From Paucibacter sp. PLA-PC-4 (lineage in GTDB: Bacteria > Pseudomonadota > Gammaproteobacteria > Burkholderiales > Burkholderiaceae_C), in assembly GCF_026241155.1 (NCBI RefSeq), contig NZ_JAPFGP010000020.1, positions 1 through 64,000 on the forward strand: 64,000 bases of DNA, in the 5' to 3' direction. Under the pieces are notes generated by a model. The model saw only the letters and a program-made list of their open reading frames with translations, had not been told where the DNA came from and searched no databases. How positions within the stretch are numbered: position 1 is the stretch's first letter; every line of letters begins with the position of its first letter. The translations under genes and the position numbers were made by a program. This document shows positions 46,642-55,002 of this stretch, in pieces.

Positions 46642-47892
46642 TCAGCCGACCAGCACCTCGACCACCGCCGGATGGCCCAGAAATCCCTGCGGACTGGCGC
46701 TGGCGCCATAGGCCCCGGACTGAAAGACGACGGCCATATCTCCAGGCTGGGCCGCCGCCAGCTCCATCTTGTCGGCCAACAGATCCAGTGGCGTGCACAG
46801 CGGCCCCACCACTGAGGCGCTCTCGACCGCAGCCTCAGCGCGTGTCTGGCTGATCATCGCCGGATAGTTCTTGCGTATCACCTGGCCGAAATTGCCTGAG
46901 GCTGACAGGTGGTGGTGCAGGCCGCCATCACAGAGCAGGTAGACCTGGCCGCGCGAGACCTTGCGGTCGACAATGCGCGTCACGTAAACCCCTGCCTCGC
47001 CTACCAAATAGCGACCCAGCTCGATCACCAGTTCCGCCTGGGGCATCTCGCGGACCGCTCGCTCGGCAATGGCCTGCAGATTGGCGCCGATGGGCGCCAG
47101 GTCCAGCGCCTGCTCACCGGGGAAGTAGGGGATGCCGAAGCCGCCACCGAGGTTCAGGAACTTGACCGGGCCGGGCGCATCGGCCGCCAGGCGCAGCGCC
47201 AGCTCGTAGCACTTCTGCTGAGCCTCGCAAATAGCCTCGGGCTTGAGGTTCTGCGAGCCGGCGAACAGATGAAACCCCTCAAACGCCAAGCCCATGCGCT
47301 CCACCTCGGCCAGCGCGGTTGGCACCAGCTCGGCATCGATGCCGAATTGCTTGGGGCCGCCACTCATCTTCATGCCCGAGCCCTTCAGCTCGAAATCTGG
47401 GTTGACGCGTATCGCCACCCGTGCCGGCACGCCCAGCTCGGCCGCCGCACCCGCCAGTACTGGCAGCTCGCGCAGGCTCTCCACATTGACCAGCACACCG
47501 GCGGCCACCGCCTGGCGCAGCTCGATATCGCGCTTGGCCGGTCCGGCAAAGCTGATCTCGGCCGGGTCGGCCCCGGCATCCAGCGCCACCTTCAGCTCGC
47601 CCGCCGAGGCCACGTCGATGCCGTCCACCAGGCCGGCCATGAGCGAGACGACGGCCGGCATCGGGTTGGCCTTCATCGCGTAGTGCAGCTTGATAGCGGC
47701 AGGCAGCGCGGCGCGCAGGCTTGCCACGCGCTCGCGCAGCAAGCGCCGGTCATACGCGTAAAACGGCGTCTGGCCGACCTGCTCGGCCAGCAGCGAGAGC
47801 CGCTTGCCGCCGACGACCAGCTCGCCGCCCTGCAGCGCAAACTGATCCATCGCCGCATGCTGCGGCGGCTTCTTTACGGGACTGTCACTCAT
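46642..47892 (-). CDS. Pyridoxal-dependent decarboxylase, exosortase A system-associated
   Basis: 416 residues of the alanine racemase-fold (fold III) decarboxylases, like diaminopimelate/ornithine decarboxylase. The PLP lysine lies in KLHYAMKANPMPAVVSL (about 60); other motifs are GIDVASAGELKVALDAGA, FLNLGGGFGIPYF, VIELGRYLVGEAGVYVTRI and GPLCTPLDLLADK. The gene pair decarboxylase plus AMP-ligase next to an acyl carrier protein is diagnostic of exosortase-A exopolysaccharide clusters. The start (47892) overlaps the ligase stop by 4 bases. Substrate not established. Confidence 0.9.
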   Translation of the reverse strand: MSDSPVKKPPQHAAMDQFALQGGELVVGGKRLSLLAEQVGQTPFYAYDRRLLRERVASLRAALPAAIKLHYAMKANPMPAVVSLMAGLVDGIDVASAGELKVALDAGADPAEISFAGPAKRDIELRQAVAAGVLVNVESLRELPVLAGAAAELGVPARVAIRVNPDFELKGSGMKMSGGPKQFGIDAELVPTALAEVERMGLAFEGFHLFAGSQNLKPEAICEAQQKCYELALRLAADAPGPVKFLNLGGGFGIPYFPGEQALDLAPIGANLQAIAERAVREMPQAELVIELGRYLVGEAGVYVTRIVDRKVSRGQVYLLCDGGLHHHLSASGNFGQVIRKNYPAMISQTRAEAAVESASVVGPLCTPLDLLADKMELAAAQPGDMAVVFQSGAYGASASPQGFLGHPAVVEVLVG

Positions 47893-49523
47893 AGATTCTT
47901 CTCCACCCAGGCAGTCGACAGCAGCTTGCGGTCGATCTTGCCGTTCGGGTTGCGCGGCAGCGGGCCGGCCTGGACTTCGATACCAGCCGGCACCATATAG
48001 GCTGGCATGCGCTTCTTGCACTCGGCCTGCAGCGCGGCCAGGTCCAGCGCCTGGCTGCCGGCGGGCGGTGTTGCGATCACCTGGATGGCCTGGCCCAGAG
48101 CCGCATGGTCGACGCCGAAGGCCACGCATTCGCCGACGAGCTGGGTTGCATACAGCACCTCCTCCACCTCGGTCGGGCTGACCCGGTAGCCCGAGGTCTT
48201 CATCATCTCGTCGCGCCGTCCGATGAAGTAGAGGTAGCCCTCGGCATCGCGACGCACCGTGTCGCCTGAGAACACGGCAAACTCGGGTAACTGCAGTCCG
48301 GCCTCGCGGGCACCGGCTCCGACCGGCAGCGGCTTGTAGCGCTCGGCTGTCTTCTCTGCATCGTTCCAGTAGCCCAGCCCCACCAACGCACCGCGATGCA
48401 CCAGCTCGCCCGGCTCCTCGGCCGCGCATTCGCTGCCATCCTCGCGCAGCACCAGGATCTCGGCGTTCGGAATCGCCTTGCCGATCGAGTCGGGCCGCAG
48501 ATCGACCTGATCGGGCGGCAGATAGGTCGAGCGGAAGGCCTCAGTCAGGCCATACATCAGGAAGGGCTTGGCCGAGGGGACGCGCTGGCGCAGGAGCTGC
48601 AGGGTCTCGCGCGGCATGCGCCCGCCAGTGTTCGCGAAGTAGCGCAGCTGCTGGTCAATCGCCGCCGGCCACTCCAGCTGGGACAGCTGGATGTAGAGCG
48701 GCGGCACGGCGGTCAGCCCGGTGATGCGCTCGCGCTCCATAGCTTTGAGCACATCACGCGGCAGCAGATAGTTCAGCAAAACTACACGCGCACCGACATG
48801 GAAGGCCGTTGTCAGCTGGCTGAAGCCGGCATCAAAGGACAGCGGCAATGCGGCCAGGAGGCTGTCCTGGGGCCGATTCTCCAGATAGGAAGCCACGCTC
48901 TTGGCGCCGGCCACCATATTGCGATGCGACAGCACCACGCCTTTGGGCCGGCCGGTGGAGCCCGACGTATAGAGGATGGCGGCCATATCGCTGTCGATCA
49001 CGCGGTGGCCGGCCTGCGCAGGCGCGTCCAGCAGATCGGCGAAACGGTGCAACGGCAGACCTGTGCCATCCGCAGCGCCAGCATTCGGCGCCTCGGTCAG
49101 CACGACATGACGCAGCCCCGGACATCCCGGCAGCGTCTCGCGCAGCAGCGCAAAGCGCTCAGGCGAGGTGATCAGCACCCGCACCTCGCAGTCGCGCAGG
49201 ATAAAGCCGACCTGCTCGGGCTTGAGCAGTGGGTTCAGCGGCACGAAAACGCCACCGGCGGCCGGCGCGCCAAAGCTGGCGATCACGGTCTCGAAGCGCT
49301 TTTCCAGATAGATCGCAACACGCTCGCCGCGCCGCAGGTCCAGGGCACGCAAGCCGGAGGCCAGCGCCTGAACCTGCTGCGCCAGCTCGCCGTAGGAGAG
49401 CTGGCGGTCCGCCAGACTCAGGGCCGGCGCTGCGGGCGAGCGCAGCGCACTGCGCAGGGGCAACTCATGCAAGAGCACACTGTCGCCAGAAAAATCCACG
49501 TGTTCAGCTGTCATGGAACTCAT
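47889..49523 (-). CDS. Acyl-CoA/aminoacyl ligase (AMP-forming), exosortase A system-associated
   Basis: About 544 residues, ANL adenylating superfamily. Motif A3 AAILYTSGSTGRPKGVVLSH (about 175-195), A5 YGLTEAFRSTYL, A8 GRRDEMMKTSGYRVSPTEVE, and the catalytic A10 lysine in NPNGKIDRKLL. It would activate a carboxylate as AMP ester, presumably for loading onto the ACP encoded divergently. Start is uncertain: ATG 49523 and ATG 49514 are both possible and neither has a clear Shine-Dalgarno sequence. Confidence 0.9.
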   Translation of the reverse strand: MSSMTAEHVDFSGDSVLLHELPLRSALRSPAAPALSLADRQLSYGELAQQVQALASGLRALDLRRGERVAIYLEKRFETVIASFGAPAAGGVFVPLNPLLKPEQVGFILRDCEVRVLITSPERFALLRETLPGCPGLRHVVLTEAPNAGAADGTGLPLHRFADLLDAPAQAGHRVIDSDMAAILYTSGSTGRPKGVVLSHRNMVAGAKSVASYLENRPQDSLLAALPLSFDAGFSQLTTAFHVGARVVLLNYLLPRDVLKAMERERITGLTAVPPLYIQLSQLEWPAAIDQQLRYFANTGGRMPRETLQLLRQRVPSAKPFLMYGLTEAFRSTYLPPDQVDLRPDSIGKAIPNAEILVLREDGSECAAEEPGELVHRGALVGLGYWNDAEKTAERYKPLPVGAGAREAGLQLPEFAVFSGDTVRRDAEGYLYFIGRRDEMMKTSGYRVSPTEVEEVLYATQLVGECVAFGVDHAALGQAIQVIATPPAGSQALDLAALQAECKKRMPAYMVPAGIEVQAGPLPRNPNGKIDRKLLSTAWVEKNL

Positions 49524-49570
49524 TGAAATAGGGGACACGCCGCCTCGGCAGGTGTTCGCCGCAGCCACTT

Positions 49571-49586
49571 TGGCATCCTACAGGCT
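49571..49586 (+). promoter_or_regulatory. Sigma-54-like promoter TGGCATCCTACAGGCT
   Basis: GG and GC are separated by exactly 10 bases within TGGCA-N8-GCT, agreeing with the TGGCACG-N4-TTGCW consensus in most core positions. It lies about 180 bases before the ACP start and would drive the + strand exopolysaccharide genes. Sigma-54 control of exosortase/PEP-CTERM genes is established in related bacteria; here it is inference from the motif. Confidence 0.45.
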
Positions 49587-49748
49587 GCACGATCGCGTGC
49601 CCCGTGGAGCGTACGCGAAACCTGCGTGACATATTGTGGGTGTGCCCCTCAGGATAAGGGGGCAGCAGGCCACAGATCGTCGCGGGCGCCCAGTTAAGAT
49701 GCGCCGCTGTTGTGGGCAGCTTCGCCCTCGGAAAATTACAGAAAAAAC

Positions 49749-50000
49749 ATGGACGCCGAAAAGCAAGTTCTGCGCATTCTTGACGAGGTCCTGAGCCTGA
49801 ACGGCCGCAGCGCCGGCTTTGACCGCGATACCGCCCTGCTCGGCGCCATCCCGGAGCTCGACTCAATGGCCGTGGTCAGCCTGATCACCGCGCTGGAAGA
49901 GCAATTGGGCCTCACGGTAGACGACGATGAGATCGACGGTGCCACCTTTGCCAGCGTAGGCTCGCTGGCGGATTTCGTCGCGGGCAAGCTGGCGAGCTGA
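49749..50000 (+). CDS. Acyl carrier protein, exosortase A system-associated
   Basis: 83 residues from ATG 49749. The phosphopantetheine serine lies in IPELDSMAVVSLITALEEQL (Ser about 38), with acidic helices around it as in ACPs. A longer frame from 49710 lacks family resemblance. First gene of the + strand run and divergent from the AMP-ligase, with which it probably works. Confidence 0.9.
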   Translation: MDAEKQVLRILDEVLSLNGRSAGFDRDTALLGAIPELDSMAVVSLITALEEQLGLTVDDDEIDGATFASVGSLADFVAGKLAS

Positions 50001-50032
50001 ACGCCGGCGCCGCGTCCGCAGCCCTCGCCAAG

Positions 50033-50884
50033 ATGCAAGCCTTCTACATCGATCGCCCCGGGGACGGCGGCCAGCGCTTTTGCATCTACTACCCGGCCCA
50101 GGGCGGCCGCGCGCGCGGGCAGATCCTGCATCTGCATCCCTTCGCTGAAGAGCTCAACAAGACGCGGCGGATGAGTGCGCTGCAGGCCCGGGCCTTTGCA
50201 GCCGCCGGATTTGATGTGCTGCAGATCGACCTGCTGGGCTGCGGAGATAGCTCGGGCGATTTCGGCGACGCCAGTTGGCAGGCTTGGATCGATGATGGCT
50301 TGGCCGGCATCGAATGGCTGCGCCTTCAGGCTGACCCTTCAACGCCGCTTTGCTTGTGGGGCCTGCGGGCCGGTAGCCTGCTCGCAGTTGAACTGGCTCG
50401 TCGCCTGAGTGAACCGGCCGATTTGCTGCTGATGCAGGCTCCGGCGAGCGGCAAGGTGCTGCTACAGCAGTTTCTGCGGCTCAAGCTGGCCGCTGGGCTG
50501 ATGGACGGCGACAACAAAGGCTTAATGACGGCACTGCGCCAATCGCTGGCCGCCGGCGAAACGGTGGAGATCGCCGGTTACCGCCTGTCTGGCGCTCTGG
50601 CCCAGGGCCTGGAGGCGGCAACGATGCTGCCGCCGACTTGGTGCGATGGCGCCCCCCGTCTGGCCTGGCTGGAACTTAGCGGCCAGCTCGGTGCCGAGCT
50701 GACGCCGGTCGCGTCTCAGACCCTGGCGCGCTGGCAGCAAGCGGGCTATCGGATCGACGCGCGCTGCGTGCTCGGCCCAGCGTTCTGGCAGACCAGCGAG
50801 ATCGAGATCGCCCCGCAGCTCATTGAGGCAGCGACCGCAATGCTCGGGCAGTCCCTGCCGCAACCGACCGCGACACCACCATGA
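50033..50884 (+). CDS. Alpha/beta hydrolase, exosortase A system-associated hydrolase 2
   Basis: 283 residues. The alpha/beta-hydrolase core includes ILHLHPFAEELNKTRRMSAL (oxyanion region), VLQIDLLGCGDSSGDF and the nucleophile-elbow position LWGLRAGSLLAVELAR. In that elbow the usual GxSxG serine is replaced (G-L-R-A-G), a feature I associate with this family, so classical esterase chemistry is doubtful. The gene neighbours (ACP, hydrolase 1) match the family's known context. The stop overlaps the next start by 4 bases. Confidence 0.85.
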   Translation: MQAFYIDRPGDGGQRFCIYYPAQGGRARGQILHLHPFAEELNKTRRMSALQARAFAAAGFDVLQIDLLGCGDSSGDFGDASWQAWIDDGLAGIEWLRLQADPSTPLCLWGLRAGSLLAVELARRLSEPADLLLMQAPASGKVLLQQFLRLKLAAGLMDGDNKGLMTALRQSLAAGETVEIAGYRLSGALAQGLEAATMLPPTWCDGAPRLAWLELSGQLGAELTPVASQTLARWQQAGYRIDARCVLGPAFWQTSEIEIAPQLIEAATAMLGQSLPQPTATPP

Positions 50885-51774
50885 GCGTGCGAGAACAAGC
50901 TCTGCATTTCAGCTGCGCCGGCGACGCGCTGCTGGGCGTTGTCAGCAGCCCGGCGGCGCCCGTGGCGAGCTCCGGCGTCGGCGTACTCATCGTCGTTGGC
51001 GGCCCTCAGTACCGGGCCGGCAGCCACCGTCAGTTCGTGTTGCTGGCCCGTGCTTTGGCCGCGCAGGGGCATGCCTGCCTACGTTTCGATTACCGAGGGA
51101 TGGGTGACAGCAGCGGTGAGGCGAGGGACTTCGAGGGGGTCGAGGCGGACATTGACGCTGCGATCGTGGCCTTGCGCGCCCATTCGCCGGCGATACAACG
51201 GATCGTGCTGTGGGGGCTGTGTGACGGTGCCTCGGCCATCCTCTTGTATCTGCGCTCGCGGGCAGTGCGGACCGACGTGCACGGGCTGTGCTTGGTCAAT
51301 CCGTGGGTGCGCTCAGTCGAAACCCTGGCACGGGCGCGGGTGAAGCACTACTACCGCGAGCGGCTGATGCAGCGCAGCTTTTGGCTGAAGCTGCTGCGTG
51401 GCGGTGTCGCGACACAGGCGGTTCGCGGACTGCTTGCGAATCTGCGACAAGCAAGGACGGCGCCGGCCCCGACAGACAGACAGGAACGGTTGTCATTTCC
51501 CAATGCCATGGCCCAGGCCTGGAAGAGCTTCGATGGCCCGGTGCTGCTGCTGCTCAGCGGTCAGGACCTAACCGCCAAGGAATTCATCGACACGGCTGCA
51601 ACAGCGCCCGCCTGGGCGGGCGTGCTGAACGGCCCGAACATCACCCGAGAGGATCTGCCCCTGGCCGACCACACTTTCTCGGAGAACGCACATCGCCGGC
51701 AGCTCGAGCAGATCTGCCTCGACTGGCTGAGCAGCCATGCCCTGACAGAGCACGCTAGGAGAAGGCCATCATGA
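50881..51774 (+). CDS. Alpha/beta hydrolase, exosortase A system-associated hydrolase 1
   Basis: 297 residues. VVGGPQYRAGSHRQFVLLAR is typical of the family, RFDYRGMGDSSGEARDFEG is the strand with the acidic turn, and the nucleophile elbow reads LWGLCDGASAILLY, with cysteine in place of serine. C-terminal His is in LADHTFS. It probably acts as an acyl- or peptidyl-transfer enzyme in polymer assembly; substrate unknown. It overlaps both neighbours by 4 bases. Confidence 0.88.
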   Translation: MSVREQALHFSCAGDALLGVVSSPAAPVASSGVGVLIVVGGPQYRAGSHRQFVLLARALAAQGHACLRFDYRGMGDSSGEARDFEGVEADIDAAIVALRAHSPAIQRIVLWGLCDGASAILLYLRSRAVRTDVHGLCLVNPWVRSVETLARARVKHYYRERLMQRSFWLKLLRGGVATQAVRGLLANLRQARTAPAPTDRQERLSFPNAMAQAWKSFDGPVLLLLSGQDLTAKEFIDTAATAPAWAGVLNGPNITREDLPLADHTFSENAHRRQLEQICLDWLSSHALTEHARRRPS

Positions 51775-52493
51775 ACGGAAATCGACGCTTCGCCCTGCAG
51801 CTACTGAGTGTGCTATGCGGCACCAGTATCAGCCTGGCTGCCGGGGCTCAAACCGCCACGCTGTGCGGCGATTTGGCCAATGCCTTCGGCCCGCATGACT
51901 ATAGGAAGGAAGCGGGCAATCCGGACGCGAAGAGGAGCACGACCAATCCACTGTTCCTGGTCGAGAGCGCGCATTTCCGGCCCGAGATGGAGGCCCTGAT
52001 CAGAGGCCGTACGCCCGGCAGCGAGGTCGGACCCGAGCTGGATTACACGCTGCGCGCATTTCCGAACCACCATCGCGCGCTGCTGGCCATGACGCGCCTG
52101 GCCGAAAAGCAGAAGATCGACCAGCCCAGAGGTGCGCGCTACAGCGTCGATTGCTGGTTCGAGCGTGCGATCCGGTTCCAAGCCGATGACGGCATTGTTC
52201 GCATGCTTTATGCCAACTACTTGGGCAGCAAGGGCCGACGCGACGATGCTATCAAACAGCTCGAAGCCGCCACGCAACTGGCCAAGGACAATCCCTTCAG
52301 CCACTACAACATCGGCATGATCTATGCCGATATGCAGATCTTCGACCGGGCACTGGCGCAGGCCCACCGTGCTAGCGAGCTGGGCATGCTGCGCACCGAA
52401 CTGAAGGACCGCCTGATTGCAGCCGGTCATTGGCGCGACCCGGCTGCCGCTGCTGCTGCCAGTGCGCCAACGGCCAGTGGAGCGGGACAATGA
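51771..52493 (+). CDS. Secreted TPR-containing protein of the exopolysaccharide cluster
   Basis: 240 residues. Signal peptide about 1-26 (LLSVLCGTSISLAAGAQ). The mature part starts CGDLANAFGPHDYRKE, contains DYTLRAFPNHHRALLAMTRL and two or three TPR-like units (GIVRMLYANYLGSKGRRDDA; NPFSHYNIGMIYADMQIFDR). Such proteins recur in exosortase-A clusters; the role, probably a periplasmic scaffold, is not established. Ends in an Ala/Ser tail. ATGA overlaps on both sides. Confidence 0.78.
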   Translation: MNGNRRFALQLLSVLCGTSISLAAGAQTATLCGDLANAFGPHDYRKEAGNPDAKRSTTNPLFLVESAHFRPEMEALIRGRTPGSEVGPELDYTLRAFPNHHRALLAMTRLAEKQKIDQPRGARYSVDCWFERAIRFQADDGIVRMLYANYLGSKGRRDDAIKQLEAATQLAKDNPFSHYNIGMIYADMQIFDRALAQAHRASELGMLRTELKDRLIAAGHWRDPAAAAAASAPTASGAGQ

Positions 52494-53716
52494 GCATTTC
52501 CGCGCCCGGCGTGCTGAGTTCGCACGCGTCGACCGGAGCACCCGCCCGGCCCATCCCGCGCCTGCCAGTGCTGAGCTGGCAGTCGTTCTCGGGCCAGCGG
52601 CGGGCTCCACTGCCATGCCTGCTCGAACAGCCGGGACTGCGTTTGAGCACCAGCGGCCGTGCGTCTATCCTGCTGGCCGTCGAACTGCTGGGCCTGAAGC
52701 CGGGCGACAAGGTTCTGGTGCCTACCTACCACTGCCCGACGATGATCGCCCCCATAGTGGCGCTGAACGTCGAGCCGGTTTTCTACCCGATTGGCGCCCA
52801 TGGCGGCGCGCAGATCGAGTGGCTGGAAAGCCAGCCGTTGGAAGGCGTTCGGGCTCTGCTCGCGGCCCATTACTTTGGCCTGCCTCAGCCGATGCAGGCC
52901 TTGCGTCGCTGGTGCGACCAGCACGGTATCGCGCTGATCGAAGACTGTGCCCATGCGCTGTTCGGCGTTAGCGGTAGCCGGCCCGTCGGACGCTGGGGTG
53001 ATATCGCCATCGGCAGCCTGACCAAGTTCCTGCCCGTACCCGAAGGCGGCTGCCTGCAGGTCAACATCAGCAATGACCTCAAGCTGATGCTACAGCAGCC
53101 CTCACTGCTGCAGCAGATCAAGGCCGCCGCTGACATCGTCCATGTGGCGGCTAGTCACGGCCGCCTGACCGGGCTGAATTCACTGTTGCTGGGCGTATTC
53201 TCCCTGCGGCATCTGGTGAAGCGCCGCAGCAGAGCGCCGCTCGTGATCCCGACACCCGCAGGCGAAGTTGCGCCCGCTGCGGACGGTTTCACGCTGGACC
53301 CGCTGCTGTCGCATCGCGCGCTGACCTGGGCCTCGGCCTGGGTGACCCGCAGCACACCGAGGGCACGTATTGTCGAGCGCCGCCGTCATCACTTCGCCCA
53401 CCTGATACGACTGCTCGGCGGCCATCAAGGTCTGCGACCGCTGCACACCGACCTGCCCGACGGCGCCGCGCCCTATGTCTTTCCTCTTTGGGTCGATCAC
53501 CCCGACCCAGGCTATGCCAAGCTGCGCCAAATGGGCATCCCAGTATCGCGCTGGGACCGTCTGTGGCCGGGCCTGCCGACGATTGACGCCGATGTCGGAC
53601 CAACCTGGGCCCACCATGTGTTGCAACTGGCCTGTCATCAAGACCTCAGCGATGAAGAGGTCCGGGCCATTGCAGCTACCGTGATCGAGCTTTACGCCAC
53701 GGACAAGCCGGCGTGA
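52490..53716 (+). CDS. DegT/DnrJ/EryC1-like PLP protein
   Basis: 408 residues from ATG 52490 (overlapping the previous stop). Aminotransferase fold I with VLVPTYHCPTMIAPIVAL, IALIEDCAHALFGVSG and the aldimine lysine in IGSLTKFLPVPEGGCL. The lysine context differs from that of standard sugar aminotransferases (such as the FdtB-like protein at 2652), so the substrate may be unusual. Longer N-terminal frames read through the TPR gene. Probably makes an amino-sugar component for the polymer (inference). Confidence 0.82.
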   Translation: MSISAPGVLSSHASTGAPARPIPRLPVLSWQSFSGQRRAPLPCLLEQPGLRLSTSGRASILLAVELLGLKPGDKVLVPTYHCPTMIAPIVALNVEPVFYPIGAHGGAQIEWLESQPLEGVRALLAAHYFGLPQPMQALRRWCDQHGIALIEDCAHALFGVSGSRPVGRWGDIAIGSLTKFLPVPEGGCLQVNISNDLKLMLQQPSLLQQIKAAADIVHVAASHGRLTGLNSLLLGVFSLRHLVKRRSRAPLVIPTPAGEVAPAADGFTLDPLLSHRALTWASAWVTRSTPRARIVERRRHHFAHLIRLLGGHQGLRPLHTDLPDGAAPYVFPLWVDHPDPGYAKLRQMGIPVSRWDRLWPGLPTIDADVGPTWAHHVLQLACHQDLSDEEVRAIAATVIELYATDKPA

Positions 53717-55002
53717 TGAAGCGGCTTCTGATGATTGCTTACCACTTCCCGCCGCTGGCGGGTAGCAGCGGCATCCAGCGCAGCCTGCGCTTTGCCCAGC
53801 AGCTGCCCCGCCACGGCTGGCAGCCTGCTGTGCTGAGCGTCAATACGCGGGCCTATGAACACACGGGTACTGATCTACTTACCGAGCTCCCGGCCAATCT
53901 CGAAGTGGTGCGGGCCTTTGCACTGGATGCCAGCCGCCACCTGGCCATCGCCGGGCGTTACCCCGGCTGGCTGGCGCGGCCGGACCGCTGGCTGAGCTGG
54001 CTGCTCGGCGCGGTGCCTGCCGGCATGGCGATGATCCGACGCCATCGACCGGCCGCGATCTGGAGCACATACCCGATAGCGAGCGCCCATCTACTAGGCT
54101 ACAGCTTGGCGCGACTGAGCGGCCTGCCCTGGGTAGCCGACTTCCGCGATCCGATGGCCCACGACGGCTACCCAGCCGATGCCAGGACCTGGCAGAGCTT
54201 CTTGAGCGTCGAGAAGAAGGTGTTTTCGCAGGCCTCCCGGGCGGTCTTCTCAACGCCAGGCGCAGCCCGCTTGTACCGACAGCGCTACCCGAGGCAGGCT
54301 GAGCGAATCCGGGTGATCGAGAACGGATATGACGAAGACACCTTCCAGCGTGCATCGGATCTGCCGCACGGCGCCGCATTGAATCCCGGTAGCCTGACCC
54401 TGCTGCACAGCGGCATCGTCTATCCCCAATGGCGCAATCCAAGCGGGCTGTTCGAGGCACTGCAGCGCCTGCTGAGCGTCGGTGCCATCCGACCAGAGAC
54501 GCTGCGGCTGCGCTTTCGTGCGCCGGTTCATGATCGCTGGCTGGCCGATCTGGCCGAGCGCTACGGCTTGGGCTTCATGGTTGAGATCCTGCCGCCTTTG
54601 CCCTATGTCGAAGCCCTGACGGAAATGCTGGCTGCTGACGCCTTGCTGGCCCTGCAGTCGGCCGACTGCAATGATCAGGTGCCGGCCAAGGTCTACGAAT
54701 ACCTGCGTGCGCGCAAAGCGATTCTGGGATTGACCGACCCTCAGGGCGACACCGCCGGCATCCTGCGCACCGCCGCGGTGGGCCCGATATGCGCGCTGGA
54801 AGCCCCTTCGGAGCAGATTGCCGAGGCCTTGCTGGCACTGGTCGCGGACCTGCACAGTGGCGCTTCGCCCATGATCAACGACAGCCTGGTCGGTGCGGCC
54901 TCGCGTGAGGCACGGACCGCGACCTTGGCCGGACTCCTGAACGAAATGACCGCCGCTGCAGGTTCGTCCCGCAGCCTCATCCCGAACACATCAAAGCCAT
55001 GA
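53716..55002 (+). CDS. GT4-like glycosyltransferase
   Basis: 428 residues with a GT-B fold. The N-terminal glycine-rich start LLMIAYHFPPLAGSSGIQRS, the middle WVADFRDPMAHDGYP and VFSTPGAARLYRQRYP, and the C-terminal VPAKVYEYLRARKAILGL (sugar-nucleotide-binding Glu region) match family 4 enzymes of exopolysaccharide clusters. ATG 53716 shares one base with the previous stop (TGATG); GTG 53713 is an alternative. Donor and acceptor unknown. Confidence 0.85.
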   Translation: MKRLLMIAYHFPPLAGSSGIQRSLRFAQQLPRHGWQPAVLSVNTRAYEHTGTDLLTELPANLEVVRAFALDASRHLAIAGRYPGWLARPDRWLSWLLGAVPAGMAMIRRHRPAAIWSTYPIASAHLLGYSLARLSGLPWVADFRDPMAHDGYPADARTWQSFLSVEKKVFSQASRAVFSTPGAARLYRQRYPRQAERIRVIENGYDEDTFQRASDLPHGAALNPGSLTLLHSGIVYPQWRNPSGLFEALQRLLSVGAIRPETLRLRFRAPVHDRWLADLAERYGLGFMVEILPPLPYVEALTEMLAADALLALQSADCNDQVPAKVYEYLRARKAILGLTDPQGDTAGILRTAAVGPICALEAPSEQIAEALLALVADLHSGASPMINDSLVGAASREARTATLAGLLNEMTAAAGSSRSLIPNTSKP

